A stretch of 35,220 bases of DNA from an uncultured Lachnospiraceae bacterium. GTDB taxonomy: Bacteria > Bacillota > Clostridia > Lachnospirales > Lachnospiraceae. The position numbers and the translations under genes are program-made. The stretch lies in the NCBI GenBank assembly GCA_947652735.1, contig CANTEG010000023.1, forward strand, positions 1-35,220. The letters are read 5' to 3'. The notes below the pieces were generated by a model. The model saw nothing but the letters and a program-made list of their open reading frames with translations, did no database searches and was not told the origin of the DNA. Below, piece by piece: positions 1 through 8,075 of the stretch (its first letter is position 1; each line of letters starts with the position of its first letter).

Positions 1-53
1 AAAATACCGACCTCCAATCGTTAGATTTTAGGTCTAACTTTTGGGGGTCGGTA
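1..53 (-). terminator. Intrinsic terminator of gltX
   Basis: On the minus strand, just after the gltX stop, arms 41-53 and 5-17 pair over 13 positions with one G-T pair. An inner 6-bp stem (33-38 with 20-25) extends the hairpin, and TTTT follows at 4-1. The T-tract is cut by the window edge. Confidence 0.75.
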
Positions 54-81
54 CAGGAACGTCAGTCTCTTTATTTGTTTC

Positions 82-1533
82 TTACGCCGACAGCTTTTCG
101 ATTGCTTTTCGGATACGGTTTAAGGTTTCGTCTTTGCCGAGGAGTGCCATAAGCTCCGTGGCACCTCCTGGTGTTGCCTGCTTGCCTGATACGGCAGTTC
201 GAAGCGGCCACATGACAAATCCGGTTTTATATTCTTTAGATTTTGCAAATTCCTGCAATGCTTCAAATAATGAGTCGTTGTCAAATGCCTCAAGCTGTTC
301 AAGAACAGGCAGGACTTCTGTTAAAAGAACAAGTGAGTTTTCGGCGTTTGTCTTCATTTTTTTATGTGTGTACATATCAACAGAGTATTCAGGTACAGCT
401 TTTAAGAAATCAATCTGTTCTTTAATGTCAGGCAGTACATCAATTCTTGTCTGAACCATTGCGGCGATTTTTTTGGTATCCATGTAATCAGGAACAATCT
501 CCTTGATATATGGAAGTGCAAGCTCGTAGAAGGTATCGCCATCCATTGCCTTAATGTACTCGCTGTTCATCCATCTCAGCTTGGTCATGTCAAGAACCGC
601 TGGTGATTTGGACATGTGTTTGTAGTTGAATGCCGCAACCAGCTCATCTAATGAAAATATTTCCCTGTTATCATCAGGACACCATCCAAGCAGTGCTACA
701 AAGTTAACAATAGCGTCCGTTAAAAAACCCTGCTCGAGTAAATCCTCGAAGGAGGAGTGCCCGCTTCTTTTGCTGAGCTTGTTGTGGGACTCATCGGTGA
801 TGAGGGGGCAGTGTATATATGTGGGAACTTCCCAGCCAAAAGCCTCATATAAACGGTTATATTTCGGTGATGAGGAAAGGTATTCGTTACCACGGACAAC
901 ATGTGTAATGTTCATAAGGTGGTCGTCGACAACATTTGCAAAGTTATATGTTGGGAACCCATCCGATTTAATTAAAATCATATCGTCAAGTTCCTCATTT
1001 GGAACAGTGATGTCCCCATAAAGCTCATCTGAAAATGTTGTTGTTCCCTCTATCGGGTTGTTCTGCCTGATTACATATGGACTTCCTGAAGCAAGCTTTT
1101 CATCAATTTCTTCCTTTGAAAGGTGTAAGCAATGCTTGTCGTAGCGTGAAATTGTTTTGCCGGCAACTTCTGTCACAAGACCTTTGAGACGTTCCTCATC
1201 GCAAAAGCAGTAATATGCCTCGCCTTTTTCGATAAGCTTTTTGGCATAGTCTAAATATATGCCCTGACTGTGGCGCTGGCTTTGTACATATGGACCTACG
1301 CCACCGTCCTTGTCAGGTCCCTCGTCATGTACCAGACCTGTTTTTTGAAGGGTCCTGTTTATAATGTCAACAGCGCCCTCAACCTCTCGTTCCTGGTCCG
1401 TATCTTCTATTCTAAGTATAAAATCACCACCATCGTGCTTGGCTATGAGGTATGCATAAAGTGCAGTTCTTAAGTTTCCTACATGCATCCTGCCTGTCGG
1501 GCTTGGTGCAAATCGTGTTCTTGTATTAGACAT
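82..1533 (-). CDS. gltX: Glutamyl-tRNA synthetase
   Basis: This class I aminoacyl-tRNA synthetase charges tRNA-Glu in the cytoplasm. The 483-residue length is normal for bacterial GltX. The Rossmann domain opens with FAPSPTG and the HIGH-type signature HVGN at residues 17-20. The KMSKS-type loop is KLSKR at about residues 252-256. The C-terminal half from about residue 330 is the helical anticodon-binding region. The start at 1533 has a GGGAG ribosome binding site about 8 nt upstream. The gene is transcribed alone, divergently from the membrane protein gene to its right, with its own promoter and terminator. Whether it also charges tRNA-Gln (a non-discriminating enzyme needing GatCAB) cannot be decided here. 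Confidence 0.97.
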   Translation of the reverse strand: MSNTRTRFAPSPTGRMHVGNLRTALYAYLIAKHDGGDFILRIEDTDQEREVEGAVDIINRTLQKTGLVHDEGPDKDGGVGPYVQSQRHSQGIYLDYAKKLIEKGEAYYCFCDEERLKGLVTEVAGKTISRYDKHCLHLSKEEIDEKLASGSPYVIRQNNPIEGTTTFSDELYGDITVPNEELDDMILIKSDGFPTYNFANVVDDHLMNITHVVRGNEYLSSSPKYNRLYEAFGWEVPTYIHCPLITDESHNKLSKRSGHSSFEDLLEQGFLTDAIVNFVALLGWCPDDNREIFSLDELVAAFNYKHMSKSPAVLDMTKLRWMNSEYIKAMDGDTFYELALPYIKEIVPDYMDTKKIAAMVQTRIDVLPDIKEQIDFLKAVPEYSVDMYTHKKMKTNAENSLVLLTEVLPVLEQLEAFDNDSLFEALQEFAKSKEYKTGFVMWPLRTAVSGKQATPGGATELMALLGKDETLNRIRKAIEKLSA

Positions 1534-1567
1534 TGTTATTTCTCCCTTTTGCTGAATTTCTTAGGAA

Positions 1568-1596
1568 ATTATAACCTAACATTTTTTATTTTACAA
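1568..1596 (-). promoter_or_regulatory. Sigma-A promoter of gltX
   Basis: Read on the minus strand: -35 TTGTAA (1596-1591), 17-nt spacer, perfect -10 TATAAT (1573-1568). It lies 35-63 nt upstream of the gltX start. Confidence 0.7.
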
Positions 1597-1604
1597 CACA
1601 ATAG

Positions 1605-1633
1605 TTGATTAATGTTTTGATTTTTAGTATACT
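1605..1633 (+). promoter_or_regulatory. Sigma-A promoter of the acidic membrane protein gene
   Basis: -35 TTGATT (1605-1610), 17-nt spacer, -10 TATACT (1628-1633). It is back to back with the gltX promoter; the two -35 boxes are only 8 nt apart. Confidence 0.65.
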
Positions 1634-1713
1634 AAAGGATGAGTTGCGGGAAGTGTTAAATAAGCCGATGTAAGAATAAAGTGTCGGCTGTTTTGCAAGG
1701 GATTGGTGTTATT

Positions 1714-3009
1714 ATGGAAGATACTATAGTTATGATTATGTTTGAGCAATCCACAATAACTGTTTTGTTTGCTGCTCTGCTGGTGGTTTTCTTTATAGCA
1801 TTAGTTGCTATGAGTATAGCATTGTTTGTCAGTAGAGGAAAGCATGAGGACAATTATGATGAGGATGACGAAAAAGATATAAAAAAGCTTGAAGAAATTG
1901 CAACGGATGATAAGGCTGCTGACATTGAAAATATTTTAAGTGAAATAGAAAAAGAAACAAACAAAGATATAGAAAAAGAAAATATTTATGACAGTGCAAT
2001 GGACGATATCTTTGTAAATACATTAGCAGAGGATTATACATTGGACAGTGCTTTTTCAAGGGACAGTAAGACCGAAAGCATATTAAATGAAGAAGATGTC
2101 ATGGATGATGTGTTTGTGAATACGTTAACGGACGATGACGAAGAAGCTGTACCCGTGGAAACGGAAGAGCTGCTACAGATGCATGAAAATAATATATGGG
2201 ATGACGGCGAATATGATGAGATTGGACAGACTGACAAGCTGATTGCAACAGATTCCCAAAGAGAGTTCATAGAAAGCCTGAAGACCCGTGATAAGGCTGC
2301 CGCAGGTGCACGGGAAATCACCAACATTGACGAGATAAGCATACAGGGAAGTACAGATTCCGGTATGAATGAGGAACCAATCGGGTATATTAATGAGAGT
2401 TATGAGGATAGTGTATTTGCTGACCCGATTTTATCTGACGTACTTACAGAGGAAGCAATTGATGCATCTGTAAAAGAAGCGGATGCTTTAAGAAATGCGG
2501 TTATGTTTGGAGCTGCTGAGCAGTTTGCAAAGGCTACGGAGGCACCGCGTAAGAAAGGCTTTAAGAAATCGAATGTGTTGAGCACGGACGACTTTTACTG
2601 GTATAACAAGATGGACGTTGCACAAAAACCATCCTATAAGACGGCGGAAATGTACTACCACTACTTTAATCTGCCTAAGGACTGCATAGATGACCTACTG
2701 ATGGAAATGTACGACTGTGCACTTGTCAGGACAGAAGAAATAAAATATATAGCTTATGGCATTGAACCGAAAGCTGTGTCAATGAAGGAAATTCTTGTGT
2801 CAGGAAATGCAGGCTTTAATGAGCCACAGAAAAAGAAGGAGCCAACCACTCAGGATTTGGTTAAGATATATGAAAAGTGGTGTTCCTACGTTGATGCATT
2901 ATTCGAGAAGATAGAGCTTCACGCAGACGATTATACGGCTGAGGAAGTAAAGCAGAGACTGTATGCGTTCGGAAAGAATGACGTTGAAGTCCTGATTGAA
3001 GGAAAATAG
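1714..3009 (+). CDS. Acidic membrane-anchored protein of unknown function
   Basis: I do not recognise a named family. A start at ATG 1714 gives 431 residues; a GTG at 1681 is in frame, but AAGGG at 1698-1702 favours 1714. One transmembrane segment lies near residues 10-38, followed by a basic SRGKH stop-transfer, so the rest is probably cytoplasmic. Residues about 45-280 are very acidic and low in complexity. They contain the motif MDD(I/V)FVNTL twice, at residues 96-104 and 130-138. The C-terminal part (about 295-431) looks globular, beginning with a DDFYWYNKMD stretch. This could be a membrane-tethered adaptor. The next gene (DUF2156) begins 23 nt downstream, so the two are likely co-transcribed. 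Confidence 0.8.
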   Translation: MEDTIVMIMFEQSTITVLFAALLVVFFIALVAMSIALFVSRGKHEDNYDEDDEKDIKKLEEIATDDKAADIENILSEIEKETNKDIEKENIYDSAMDDIFVNTLAEDYTLDSAFSRDSKTESILNEEDVMDDVFVNTLTDDDEEAVPVETEELLQMHENNIWDDGEYDEIGQTDKLIATDSQREFIESLKTRDKAAAGAREITNIDEISIQGSTDSGMNEEPIGYINESYEDSVFADPILSDVLTEEAIDASVKEADALRNAVMFGAAEQFAKATEAPRKKGFKKSNVLSTDDFYWYNKMDVAQKPSYKTAEMYYHYFNLPKDCIDDLLMEMYDCALVRTEEIKYIAYGIEPKAVSMKEILVSGNAGFNEPQKKKEPTTQDLVKIYEKWCSYVDALFEKIELHADDYTAEEVKQRLYAFGKNDVEVLIEGK

Positions 3010-3032
3010 ATTTTAATATTGGAGGTATTGCT

Positions 3033-3935
3033 TTGACTGTATTTAGGGCAACACTAAAAGATAGAACTGTTTTAGAAAAATACTTAAGATATAATGATTA
3101 TCCTGGCTGCGAGTTTTCCGCAGCCAATAATATTTTATGGTCACCATATTACGATACGGGCTATGTGATACTTGAGGATATGATGTCATTTTGCAAATTA
3201 AAAAATGATTTGCCAGTATGTTTTTCATTTCCTGTGGGCAATGGAGACGCAAAAAAAGCATTTGACTGTATCCGTGAATATTTTGATGGGAACAATATGG
3301 AGTTTTCCATGTATCTGGTTGAGGATAAAATGTTTCAGCAGATAGAAGAATGGTACCCGGGTGAATATACAATTAGCTTCGACAGGGATTCGGCAGATTA
3401 TTTGTATGAGTATAAAACGCTTTCAGAGTTAAAGGGAAAAAAGCTTCATGGGAAGCGTAACCACATAAATGCATTTATAGAACAGTATCCTGATTATGTG
3501 TATGAAGATATTGACGAGACAAACATAAATGAATGTAAACAGCTTGCAGATGATTGGGCAAAGGAGCATGAGGCGGGCGGGACTGATGAGGAGAATTCAG
3601 AATATGAAGTAAAGGTGCTGAAATTTGCACTGGATAACATGAAAGAGCTTGGCCTTGAGGGAGGACTGATACGTGTTGGGGAACGGGTTGTGGCATTTAC
3701 TGTCGGGGAGCCGCTTACCAAGAACACATATGTCATACATTTTGAAAAGGCATATGCGGATGTCAGGGGGGCTTATCCCATGATTAACAGGGAGTATGTC
3801 AGAAGAAAGATTTCCGGTTATCAATATATTAACAGGGAAGAAGATATGGGACTTCCAGGACTTAGGCATGCAAAGACAACCTACCAGCCTATAAGGCTGG
3901 TAGAAAAAGGTTTTGTTACGCGTCGGAATTCTTAG
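3033..3935 (+). CDS. DUF2156 (phosphatidylglycerol lysyltransferase C-terminal-like) GNAT-fold protein
   Basis: The 300-residue protein resembles stand-alone DUF2156 proteins: tandem GNAT-like domains related to the catalytic part of MprF, without its membrane domain. Supporting stretches are the N-terminal YNDYPGCEFSAANNILWSPYY segment, the central KKLHGKRNHINAF segment (about residues 136-148), and the C-terminal GGLIRVGERVVAFTVGE and YPMINREYVRR segments. The substrate is unknown. The TTG start at 3033 is chosen because GGAGG lies 7-8 nt upstream and no better ATG exists. It follows the acidic membrane protein by 23 nt. Its last 20 nt overlap the convergent DUF368 gene. Confidence 0.8.
   Translation: MTVFRATLKDRTVLEKYLRYNDYPGCEFSAANNILWSPYYDTGYVILEDMMSFCKLKNDLPVCFSFPVGNGDAKKAFDCIREYFDGNNMEFSMYLVEDKMFQQIEEWYPGEYTISFDRDSADYLYEYKTLSELKGKKLHGKRNHINAFIEQYPDYVYEDIDETNINECKQLADDWAKEHEAGGTDEENSEYEVKVLKFALDNMKELGLEGGLIRVGERVVAFTVGEPLTKNTYVIHFEKAYADVRGAYPMINREYVRRKISGYQYINREEDMGLPGLRHAKTTYQPIRLVEKGFVTRRNS
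3881..3903. terminator. Terminator-like hairpin inside the 3' end of the DUF2156 gene
   Basis: A perfect 10-bp inverted repeat (CTACCAGCCT, loop ATA, AGGCTGGTAG) lies inside coding sequence. On the plus strand it is followed by AAAAAGGTTTTGTT, on the minus strand by a T-poor stretch. It could stop transcription from either convergent gene, but the T-tracts are weak. Confidence 0.4.
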
Positions 3936-4824
3936 GAGCTTCAAGCTTTCCAATGTACAATGTAAACACTGTGCATAAAATAAAAATGATGACTCCGATA
4001 ATAATTTGGGCGGCGTTTGTGCCGCTCATTCCGTATTCCTCCTGAACCTTACTAAAGATAGATATAGGAGATGAAAGGATTAAGCCGAGTATTCCGCAGT
4101 AGGTTGCAGAACAAAAATGTTCAAAGAGCCATTTTATCAGCTTTGAAATGAAAAATATTCCTATTATACATCCCAGTGCAAATGGTGCAAGAATCAGTGC
4201 ACGGTTCCACATCATGGCAAAGTCTAAATCCTTTAGTGCAGTAATAAAATCTTTTACTGCCGTAATTATCCCAAAATAATAGCCAAGAATCATAAGCACA
4301 AGAGAGCCGCTTACACCTGGGATAATCATAGTAGCAGATGCGATTACACCAAGGAAAAATACTTTTATAATAGTAGGAAGACTCACGGCAAGCAATGCAC
4401 CGCTTTCTGAATCTCCGCCCATAAACGGAAGTATTACGGCAAAAGCTGTAAATACAACAAGAATAATTATGTTTATAACTGCTGATTTATGGGTATCCTT
4501 ATTCCAGCCATCATGTAATGATTTTACAATCATTGGAAGACCACCAAATATAAGACCGGTAAATGCAGCAGAGGTTATAAAAGGCTGGTGAGCAAGTATA
4601 ACAGGAATAATGAAGGTGAAGCCTACAACACCTATTACCATACCTATTGCAATCGGGAGCAGTGTTTGAAAGCTTTTTTTGAAATCTTTGAGCAAATTAG
4701 ATATGGCAGACAGAAGCTTATCATATATGCCAAAAGAGACTGCCATTGTACCTCCGCTCACGCCGGGGATGACATTTGCCACGCCGACAAAAATACCTTT
4801 TACTATGTCTATAAAAAAATTCAT
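3916..4824 (-). CDS. DUF368 membrane protein, undecaprenyl-phosphate transporter family
   Basis: DUF368 proteins belong to the UptA/PopT families implicated in recycling undecaprenyl phosphate across the membrane for peptidoglycan and teichoic acid synthesis. With the start at 4824 the protein has 302 residues and about eight hydrophobic segments. It carries the duplicated family signature: NVIPGVSGG (residues 17-25) and IIPGVSGS (around residue 169), consistent with inverted-repeat topology. An upstream in-frame ATG at 4941 would add 39 non-conserved residues; AAAGGATGG ahead of 4824 supports the shorter form. It is convergent with the DUF2156 gene, overlapping by 20 nt, and divergent from degV. 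Confidence 0.9.
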   Translation of the reverse strand: MNFFIDIVKGIFVGVANVIPGVSGGTMAVSFGIYDKLLSAISNLLKDFKKSFQTLLPIAIGMVIGVVGFTFIIPVILAHQPFITSAAFTGLIFGGLPMIVKSLHDGWNKDTHKSAVINIIILVVFTAFAVILPFMGGDSESGALLAVSLPTIIKVFFLGVIASATMIIPGVSGSLVLMILGYYFGIITAVKDFITALKDLDFAMMWNRALILAPFALGCIIGIFFISKLIKWLFEHFCSATYCGILGLILSSPISIFSKVQEEYGMSGTNAAQIIIGVIIFILCTVFTLYIGKLEAPKNSDA

Positions 4825-4867
4825 AAAAAAACCATCCTTTTTATTTGTTCTCTGGTTACTGCCGCTC

Positions 4868-4896
4868 ATTATAGCATAAACGGTTTTATTTATAAA
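4868..4896 (-). promoter_or_regulatory. Probable promoter of the DUF368 gene
   Basis: On the minus strand TGCTATAAT gives an extended -10 (TATAAT at 4873-4868). The matching -35, TTTATA (4896-4891), is poor. The extended TG element may compensate. Confidence 0.45.
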
Positions 4897-4949
4897 TATT
4901 TTTATTATTACATTAAAAAAAATTCCATATAATTTTAACAATTAACATA

Positions 4950-4978
4950 TTGTCAAATGAGTTGTTATATGCTATGAT
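4950..4978 (+). promoter_or_regulatory. Sigma-A promoter of the first degV gene
   Basis: -35 TTGTCA (4950-4955), 17-nt spacer, -10 TATGAT (4973-4978), 37 nt upstream of the start codon. Confidence 0.6.
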
Positions 4979-5015
4979 ATGTGGTATTAAAAACTATGTG
5001 TAGGAGGCTTGCCCT

Positions 5016-5846
5016 ATGAAATTTAAAATAGTTGGTGATAGCTGTTGTGATTTAACCAAAGAAGAGCTGTCGAAAGAGTATTTTGTAAACGTACCGCTAA
5101 CCCTGACTGTAGGGGGAGTTGATATAGTGGATGATGAAACCCTTGATACGAAGGATTTATTAAAGAGGATGGCAGAGTGCGAAGATTGCCCGAGGTCGTC
5201 ATGTCCATCACCAGAAGCATATATGGAGGCATATGAGGGTGCGGACGAGGTATATGTAGTTACATTATCCTCGAAGCTCAGTGGTTCATACAATAGTGCC
5301 ATGCTTGCAAAGAATATGTTTTTGGAGGAACATCCGGACGTTAAGATATATGTTTTTGATTCGAAGTCGGCAGCGGCAGCGCAGCACCTTATTTGTGAAA
5401 AAATTGAGGCACTTGCCCTTAAGGGAAATAAGTATGAGACGATTGTCAGCATGACAGAGGAGTATATTAAGAAACAGTTCACTATTTTTGTTCTTGAAAA
5501 TCTTGACGTTATGAGAAAGAACGGAAGAATGTCAAAGGTTAAGTCAATCGTTGCAAGTGTGTTAAATATTAAACCTGTATTATATGGAAAAGATGGTGAA
5601 ATACAGCAGCTTGATCAGGCAAAGGGCATGAACAAGGCACTCAATAAAATGTTGTGGCATATTGAAAAGGGCAATTTTGATAAAAAACGTAAGGTTGAGA
5701 TAACACAGTGTGACAGTTATGAGAGATGCATGAATGTAAGAAAGATACTTATGGAAAAGTTTGGGTTTGAAAATGTTGTTGTGTTAGAGGCAAAAGGTGT
5801 AAGCTCCCTTTATGAAAACCGTGGCGGAATCGTTCTTTCCCTTTAA
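5016..5846 (+). CDS. DegV family fatty-acid-binding protein (first copy)
   Basis: DegV/FakB proteins bind a fatty acid and present it to the kinase FakA. The 276 residues show the N-terminal family start (VGDSCCDLTKEEL), the LSGSYNSA loop near residue 90, and the MRKNGRMSKVKSIVASVLNIKP signature near residue 170. It ends with VSSLYENRGGIVLSL rather than the THVGPG-type end, which places it in a different DegV subgroup from the second copy in this window. AGGAGG lies 9 nt before ATG 5016. It has its own promoter and ends at a strong terminator, so it is probably monocistronic. The bound lipid is unknown. Confidence 0.92.
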   Translation: MKFKIVGDSCCDLTKEELSKEYFVNVPLTLTVGGVDIVDDETLDTKDLLKRMAECEDCPRSSCPSPEAYMEAYEGADEVYVVTLSSKLSGSYNSAMLAKNMFLEEHPDVKIYVFDSKSAAAAQHLICEKIEALALKGNKYETIVSMTEEYIKKQFTIFVLENLDVMRKNGRMSKVKSIVASVLNIKPVLYGKDGEIQQLDQAKGMNKALNKMLWHIEKGNFDKKRKVEITQCDSYERCMNVRKILMEKFGFENVVVLEAKGVSSLYENRGGIVLSL

Positions 5847-5880
5847 ATAAGGATATATTCTGTTTGATACAAATAATATA

Positions 5881-5922
5881 ACAAGGACGCAGGATTTAAT
5901 TATCTTGTGTCTTTGTTTTTTT
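5881..5922 (+). terminator. Intrinsic terminator after the first degV gene
   Basis: A 14-bp stem with G-T pairs (5881-5894 with 5903-5916) and an 8-nt loop is followed by a run of T to 5921. The start of the next gene's -35 box falls in the right arm. Confidence 0.8.
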
Positions 5923-5933
5923 AATGCTATAAT
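5905..5933 (+). promoter_or_regulatory. Promoter of the amidase-like gene
   Basis: -10 TATAAT (5928-5933) with TTGTGT (5905-5910) at 17-nt spacing. The -35 overlaps the right arm of the preceding terminator. Confidence 0.5.
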
Positions 5934-5964
5934 GAGAATATTTATAACAATTAGGAGAATTCTA

Positions 5965-7050
5965 ATGATAAGAAGAAAACATTTTTATTTGCTTGAAATT
6001 TTATGTCTTATTTTTCTTTTTTCATTGTCGGGATGCGGAAAAGAAGAAAAAAAGAAACCGCAAAAGACAGCGAATGATACCAATGAAGTAATTGTAACTG
6101 AAGAAAAACAGCCACAAAAAGACAGCGAAGAAAAAAGCACCGATGAGGATGGGTTTTATATAACAGACGATTATGTGACCCCTGTGCAGGACGTTGCAGA
6201 AATTATGATAAAACCGTCGGAAGGCTCAGGTATTTACAGATATATGACTGCGGGCGAAACGGTAAAAAGAACAGGCTATAATGACGGATGGTCCAGAATC
6301 GTGGTGGATAATACAGATTTTTATGTGCTTACATCACAGATTGAGCAGGCATCAAAGCCGGAAACCTCTGAAGAAAAACCGTCAGGTGAGGAGGAAGATA
6401 CCGAGGAGGAAGGAAAACATCTTCCGAAAAAGATTGTCATAGATGCAGGTAATCAGGCACACGAAAATGTTATAACAGAGCCGATAGGACCTGACAGTCA
6501 GGAGAAAAAAAAGGGTGCAACAACAGGAAATACAGGTACAACATATGAGACGAAGGAGTATGAAATAAATCTGGTTTATGCCAACCTCCTTAAGACGGAG
6601 CTTGAACTTAGAGGCTATGAGGTATTTCTAACAAGAGACAGCAATGATGTAGACATGACAAATATGGAGCGGGCACAGTATGCCAACAGTTCAGGAGCAA
6701 CTGTTTTAATCAGAATTCAAATGGGATTTAGTTCAAACAAAGAATTGTCAGGAGCTATGGCACTGACTATGTCTGCCGACAGTCCATATAATAGTGGTTT
6801 ATATAACGACAGCAATTATTTGGCAACAAGAATATTACAGGGAATTATTTTGGAAACCGGTGCTGCCAATCAGGGTATTTATGAAACGGACGAAATGACC
6901 GTAATTAATTGGAGTAAAATTCCTGTTGCAATAATCAGACCGGCATTTTTAAGTAACTCATTGGATGAAGGAAATCTGCTGGACGAAACATATCAGGCTA
7001 AGCTTGTGAAAGGAATAGCTGATGGTATAGATAGTTATTTTTCAGAGTAG
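5965..7050 (+). CDS. Lipoprotein with SH3 and degenerate Amidase_3 domain, predicted inactive
   Basis: The protein is a lipoprotein of 361 residues. The lipobox LSGC puts the lipidated Cys at 24; an acidic and Lys-rich linker follows. A bacterial SH3-like domain spans about 64-127, and an N-acetylmuramoyl-L-alanine amidase (Amidase_3) fold about 155-358. Family landmarks are clear: IVIDAG, EPIGPDSQE, KEYEINL, LELRGYEVFLTRDSND, ERAQYAN, FLSN. But the zinc His of DAGH is Asn163, the second zinc His (family SIH or RIH) is Gln252, and the catalytic Glu before the FLSN motif is Arg325. Only the zinc-ligand Glu198 remains. It is therefore likely a binding or regulatory pseudoenzyme at the cell surface. 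ATG 5965 is chosen over 5905 for its AGGAG site. The second degV starts 12 nt after it, so they form one operon. Confidence 0.88.
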   Translation: MIRRKHFYLLEILCLIFLFSLSGCGKEEKKKPQKTANDTNEVIVTEEKQPQKDSEEKSTDEDGFYITDDYVTPVQDVAEIMIKPSEGSGIYRYMTAGETVKRTGYNDGWSRIVVDNTDFYVLTSQIEQASKPETSEEKPSGEEEDTEEEGKHLPKKIVIDAGNQAHENVITEPIGPDSQEKKKGATTGNTGTTYETKEYEINLVYANLLKTELELRGYEVFLTRDSNDVDMTNMERAQYANSSGATVLIRIQMGFSSNKELSGAMALTMSADSPYNSGLYNDSNYLATRILQGIILETGAANQGIYETDEMTVINWSKIPVAIIRPAFLSNSLDEGNLLDETYQAKLVKGIADGIDSYFSE

Positions 7051-7062
7051 GAGGAAGAAAAA

Positions 7063-7932
7063 TTGAATGATTATGTATTGGTAAGTGACTCAACGGCAGA
7101 TTTGGCTCCGGAGGTCATAAAAGAGCTGGGGGTTAATATTATACCGTTTACCTACTCGATTGATGATGAAGTATTTGGGTATTATTTGGATGAGAGAGAC
7201 GGGGATATCAGTGATTTTTATGGACGCCTGAAAAGAGGAGCCATGCCTGTGACATCACAGGTTAACCCTGTAACCTATAAGGATTATTTTGAGCAAATTG
7301 TGAAAGAAGGAAAGGATGTATTATATATATGCTTTTCTTCAGGACTTAGCGGTTCCTATCATACATGTCTGATGGGGATTGATATGTTGAAGGACAAATA
7401 CCCTGATGCAAATGTGATAGCAATAAATTCTCTTTGTGCTTCCATAGGCGAGGGACTTCTGCTATATAAGGCGGCGAAGAAGAAGCAGGAAGGGCTTGGA
7501 ATTAACGAGCTGGAAAAATGGCTCCGTGATACACGTTCCAATATCAGACACTGGTTTATGGTTGAGGACTTATTTCATCTAAAACGTGGCGGAAGAATTT
7601 CTACCGTTGAGGCAATGGTGGGAAGTGCCCTTAAAATAAAACCGATATTAAGCGTGGATGATGAGGGAAAGCTTTTCGTTAAGTCAAAAACAAGGGGAAT
7701 CTCCAAGGCACTGGAGTATCTGGTGGCAAGACTTGTTGAGGAGGGTGGTGACCTTACAAAGCAACATATTGTTTTGGGACATGCTGATGCACCTGAAAAG
7801 GTAAGTAAGTTAAAGGAAATGGTGATTGAGGCAGGCGTGCCATCGGAAAATATAATCATAGCGCCCATAGGACCGATTATCGGAACACACGTGGGAGCAG
7901 GCATGACAGCGCTTGCTTTTGAACAAAGTTAG
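7063..7932 (+). CDS. DegV family fatty-acid-binding protein (second copy)
   Basis: This 289-residue DegV/FakB-type protein has the canonical start VSDSTADLAPE, the fatty-acid pocket loop GLSGSYHT near residue 100, the LKRGGRISTVEAMVGSALKIKPIL signature near residue 177, and the C-terminal GTHVGAGMTALAF motif. It follows the standard family pattern more closely than the first copy and is clearly not a recent duplicate of it. The TTG at 7063 is used: AGGAGG precedes it and the nearby ATG at 7067 is out of frame. It is co-transcribed with the amidase-like lipoprotein. No FakA kinase is visible in the window. Confidence 0.93.
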   Translation: MNDYVLVSDSTADLAPEVIKELGVNIIPFTYSIDDEVFGYYLDERDGDISDFYGRLKRGAMPVTSQVNPVTYKDYFEQIVKEGKDVLYICFSSGLSGSYHTCLMGIDMLKDKYPDANVIAINSLCASIGEGLLLYKAAKKKQEGLGINELEKWLRDTRSNIRHWFMVEDLFHLKRGGRISTVEAMVGSALKIKPILSVDDEGKLFVKSKTRGISKALEYLVARLVEEGGDLTKQHIVLGHADAPEKVSKLKEMVIEAGVPSENIIIAPIGPIIGTHVGAGMTALAFEQS

Positions 7933-7960
7933 TCATTTGTATGATATAAATATTAACATT

Positions 7961-7977
7961 TGTAAAGCTTTTGTAAC
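7961..7977 (+). promoter_or_regulatory. WalR-box-like direct repeat
   Basis: TGTAAA, 5 nt, TGTAAC matches the WalR (YycF) consensus of two TGTWAH hexamers spaced by 5. It sits directly upstream of the -35 of a cell-wall hydrolase gene, the class of gene WalR controls in Firmicutes. Confidence 0.5.
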
Positions 7978-7983
7978 AAATGC

Positions 7984-8012
7984 TTGACACCTATCCATGT
8001 AAATGTTACAAT
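7984..8012 (+). promoter_or_regulatory. Sigma-A promoter of the wall hydrolase gene
   Basis: Consensus -35 TTGACA (7984-7989), 17-nt spacer, -10 TACAAT (8007-8012). It is bracketed by TGTAAC-type repeats. Confidence 0.8.
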
Positions 8013-8017
8013 ACATC

Positions 8018-8034
8018 CGTAACAAAAATGTAAC
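8018..8034 (+). promoter_or_regulatory. Second WalR-box-like repeat, over the transcription start
   Basis: CGTAAC, 5 nt (AAAAA), TGTAAC: the same two-hexamer geometry as the upstream box, with one mismatch in the first hexamer. Its position at about +1 to +17 would suit repression. Confidence 0.35.
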
Positions 8035-8075
8035 AAAATTAACTTTGTTGCAAGAAATGTGATAGGTGGAGAGCT

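Noticed and set aside
41-454. 137-codon plus-strand frame at the left edge
   Set aside because: It is antisense to gltX and its composition follows from gltX codon use.
1681-1713. GTG start giving an 11-residue longer acidic membrane protein
   Set aside because: No ribosome binding site precedes it, while AAGGG is placed for ATG 1714.
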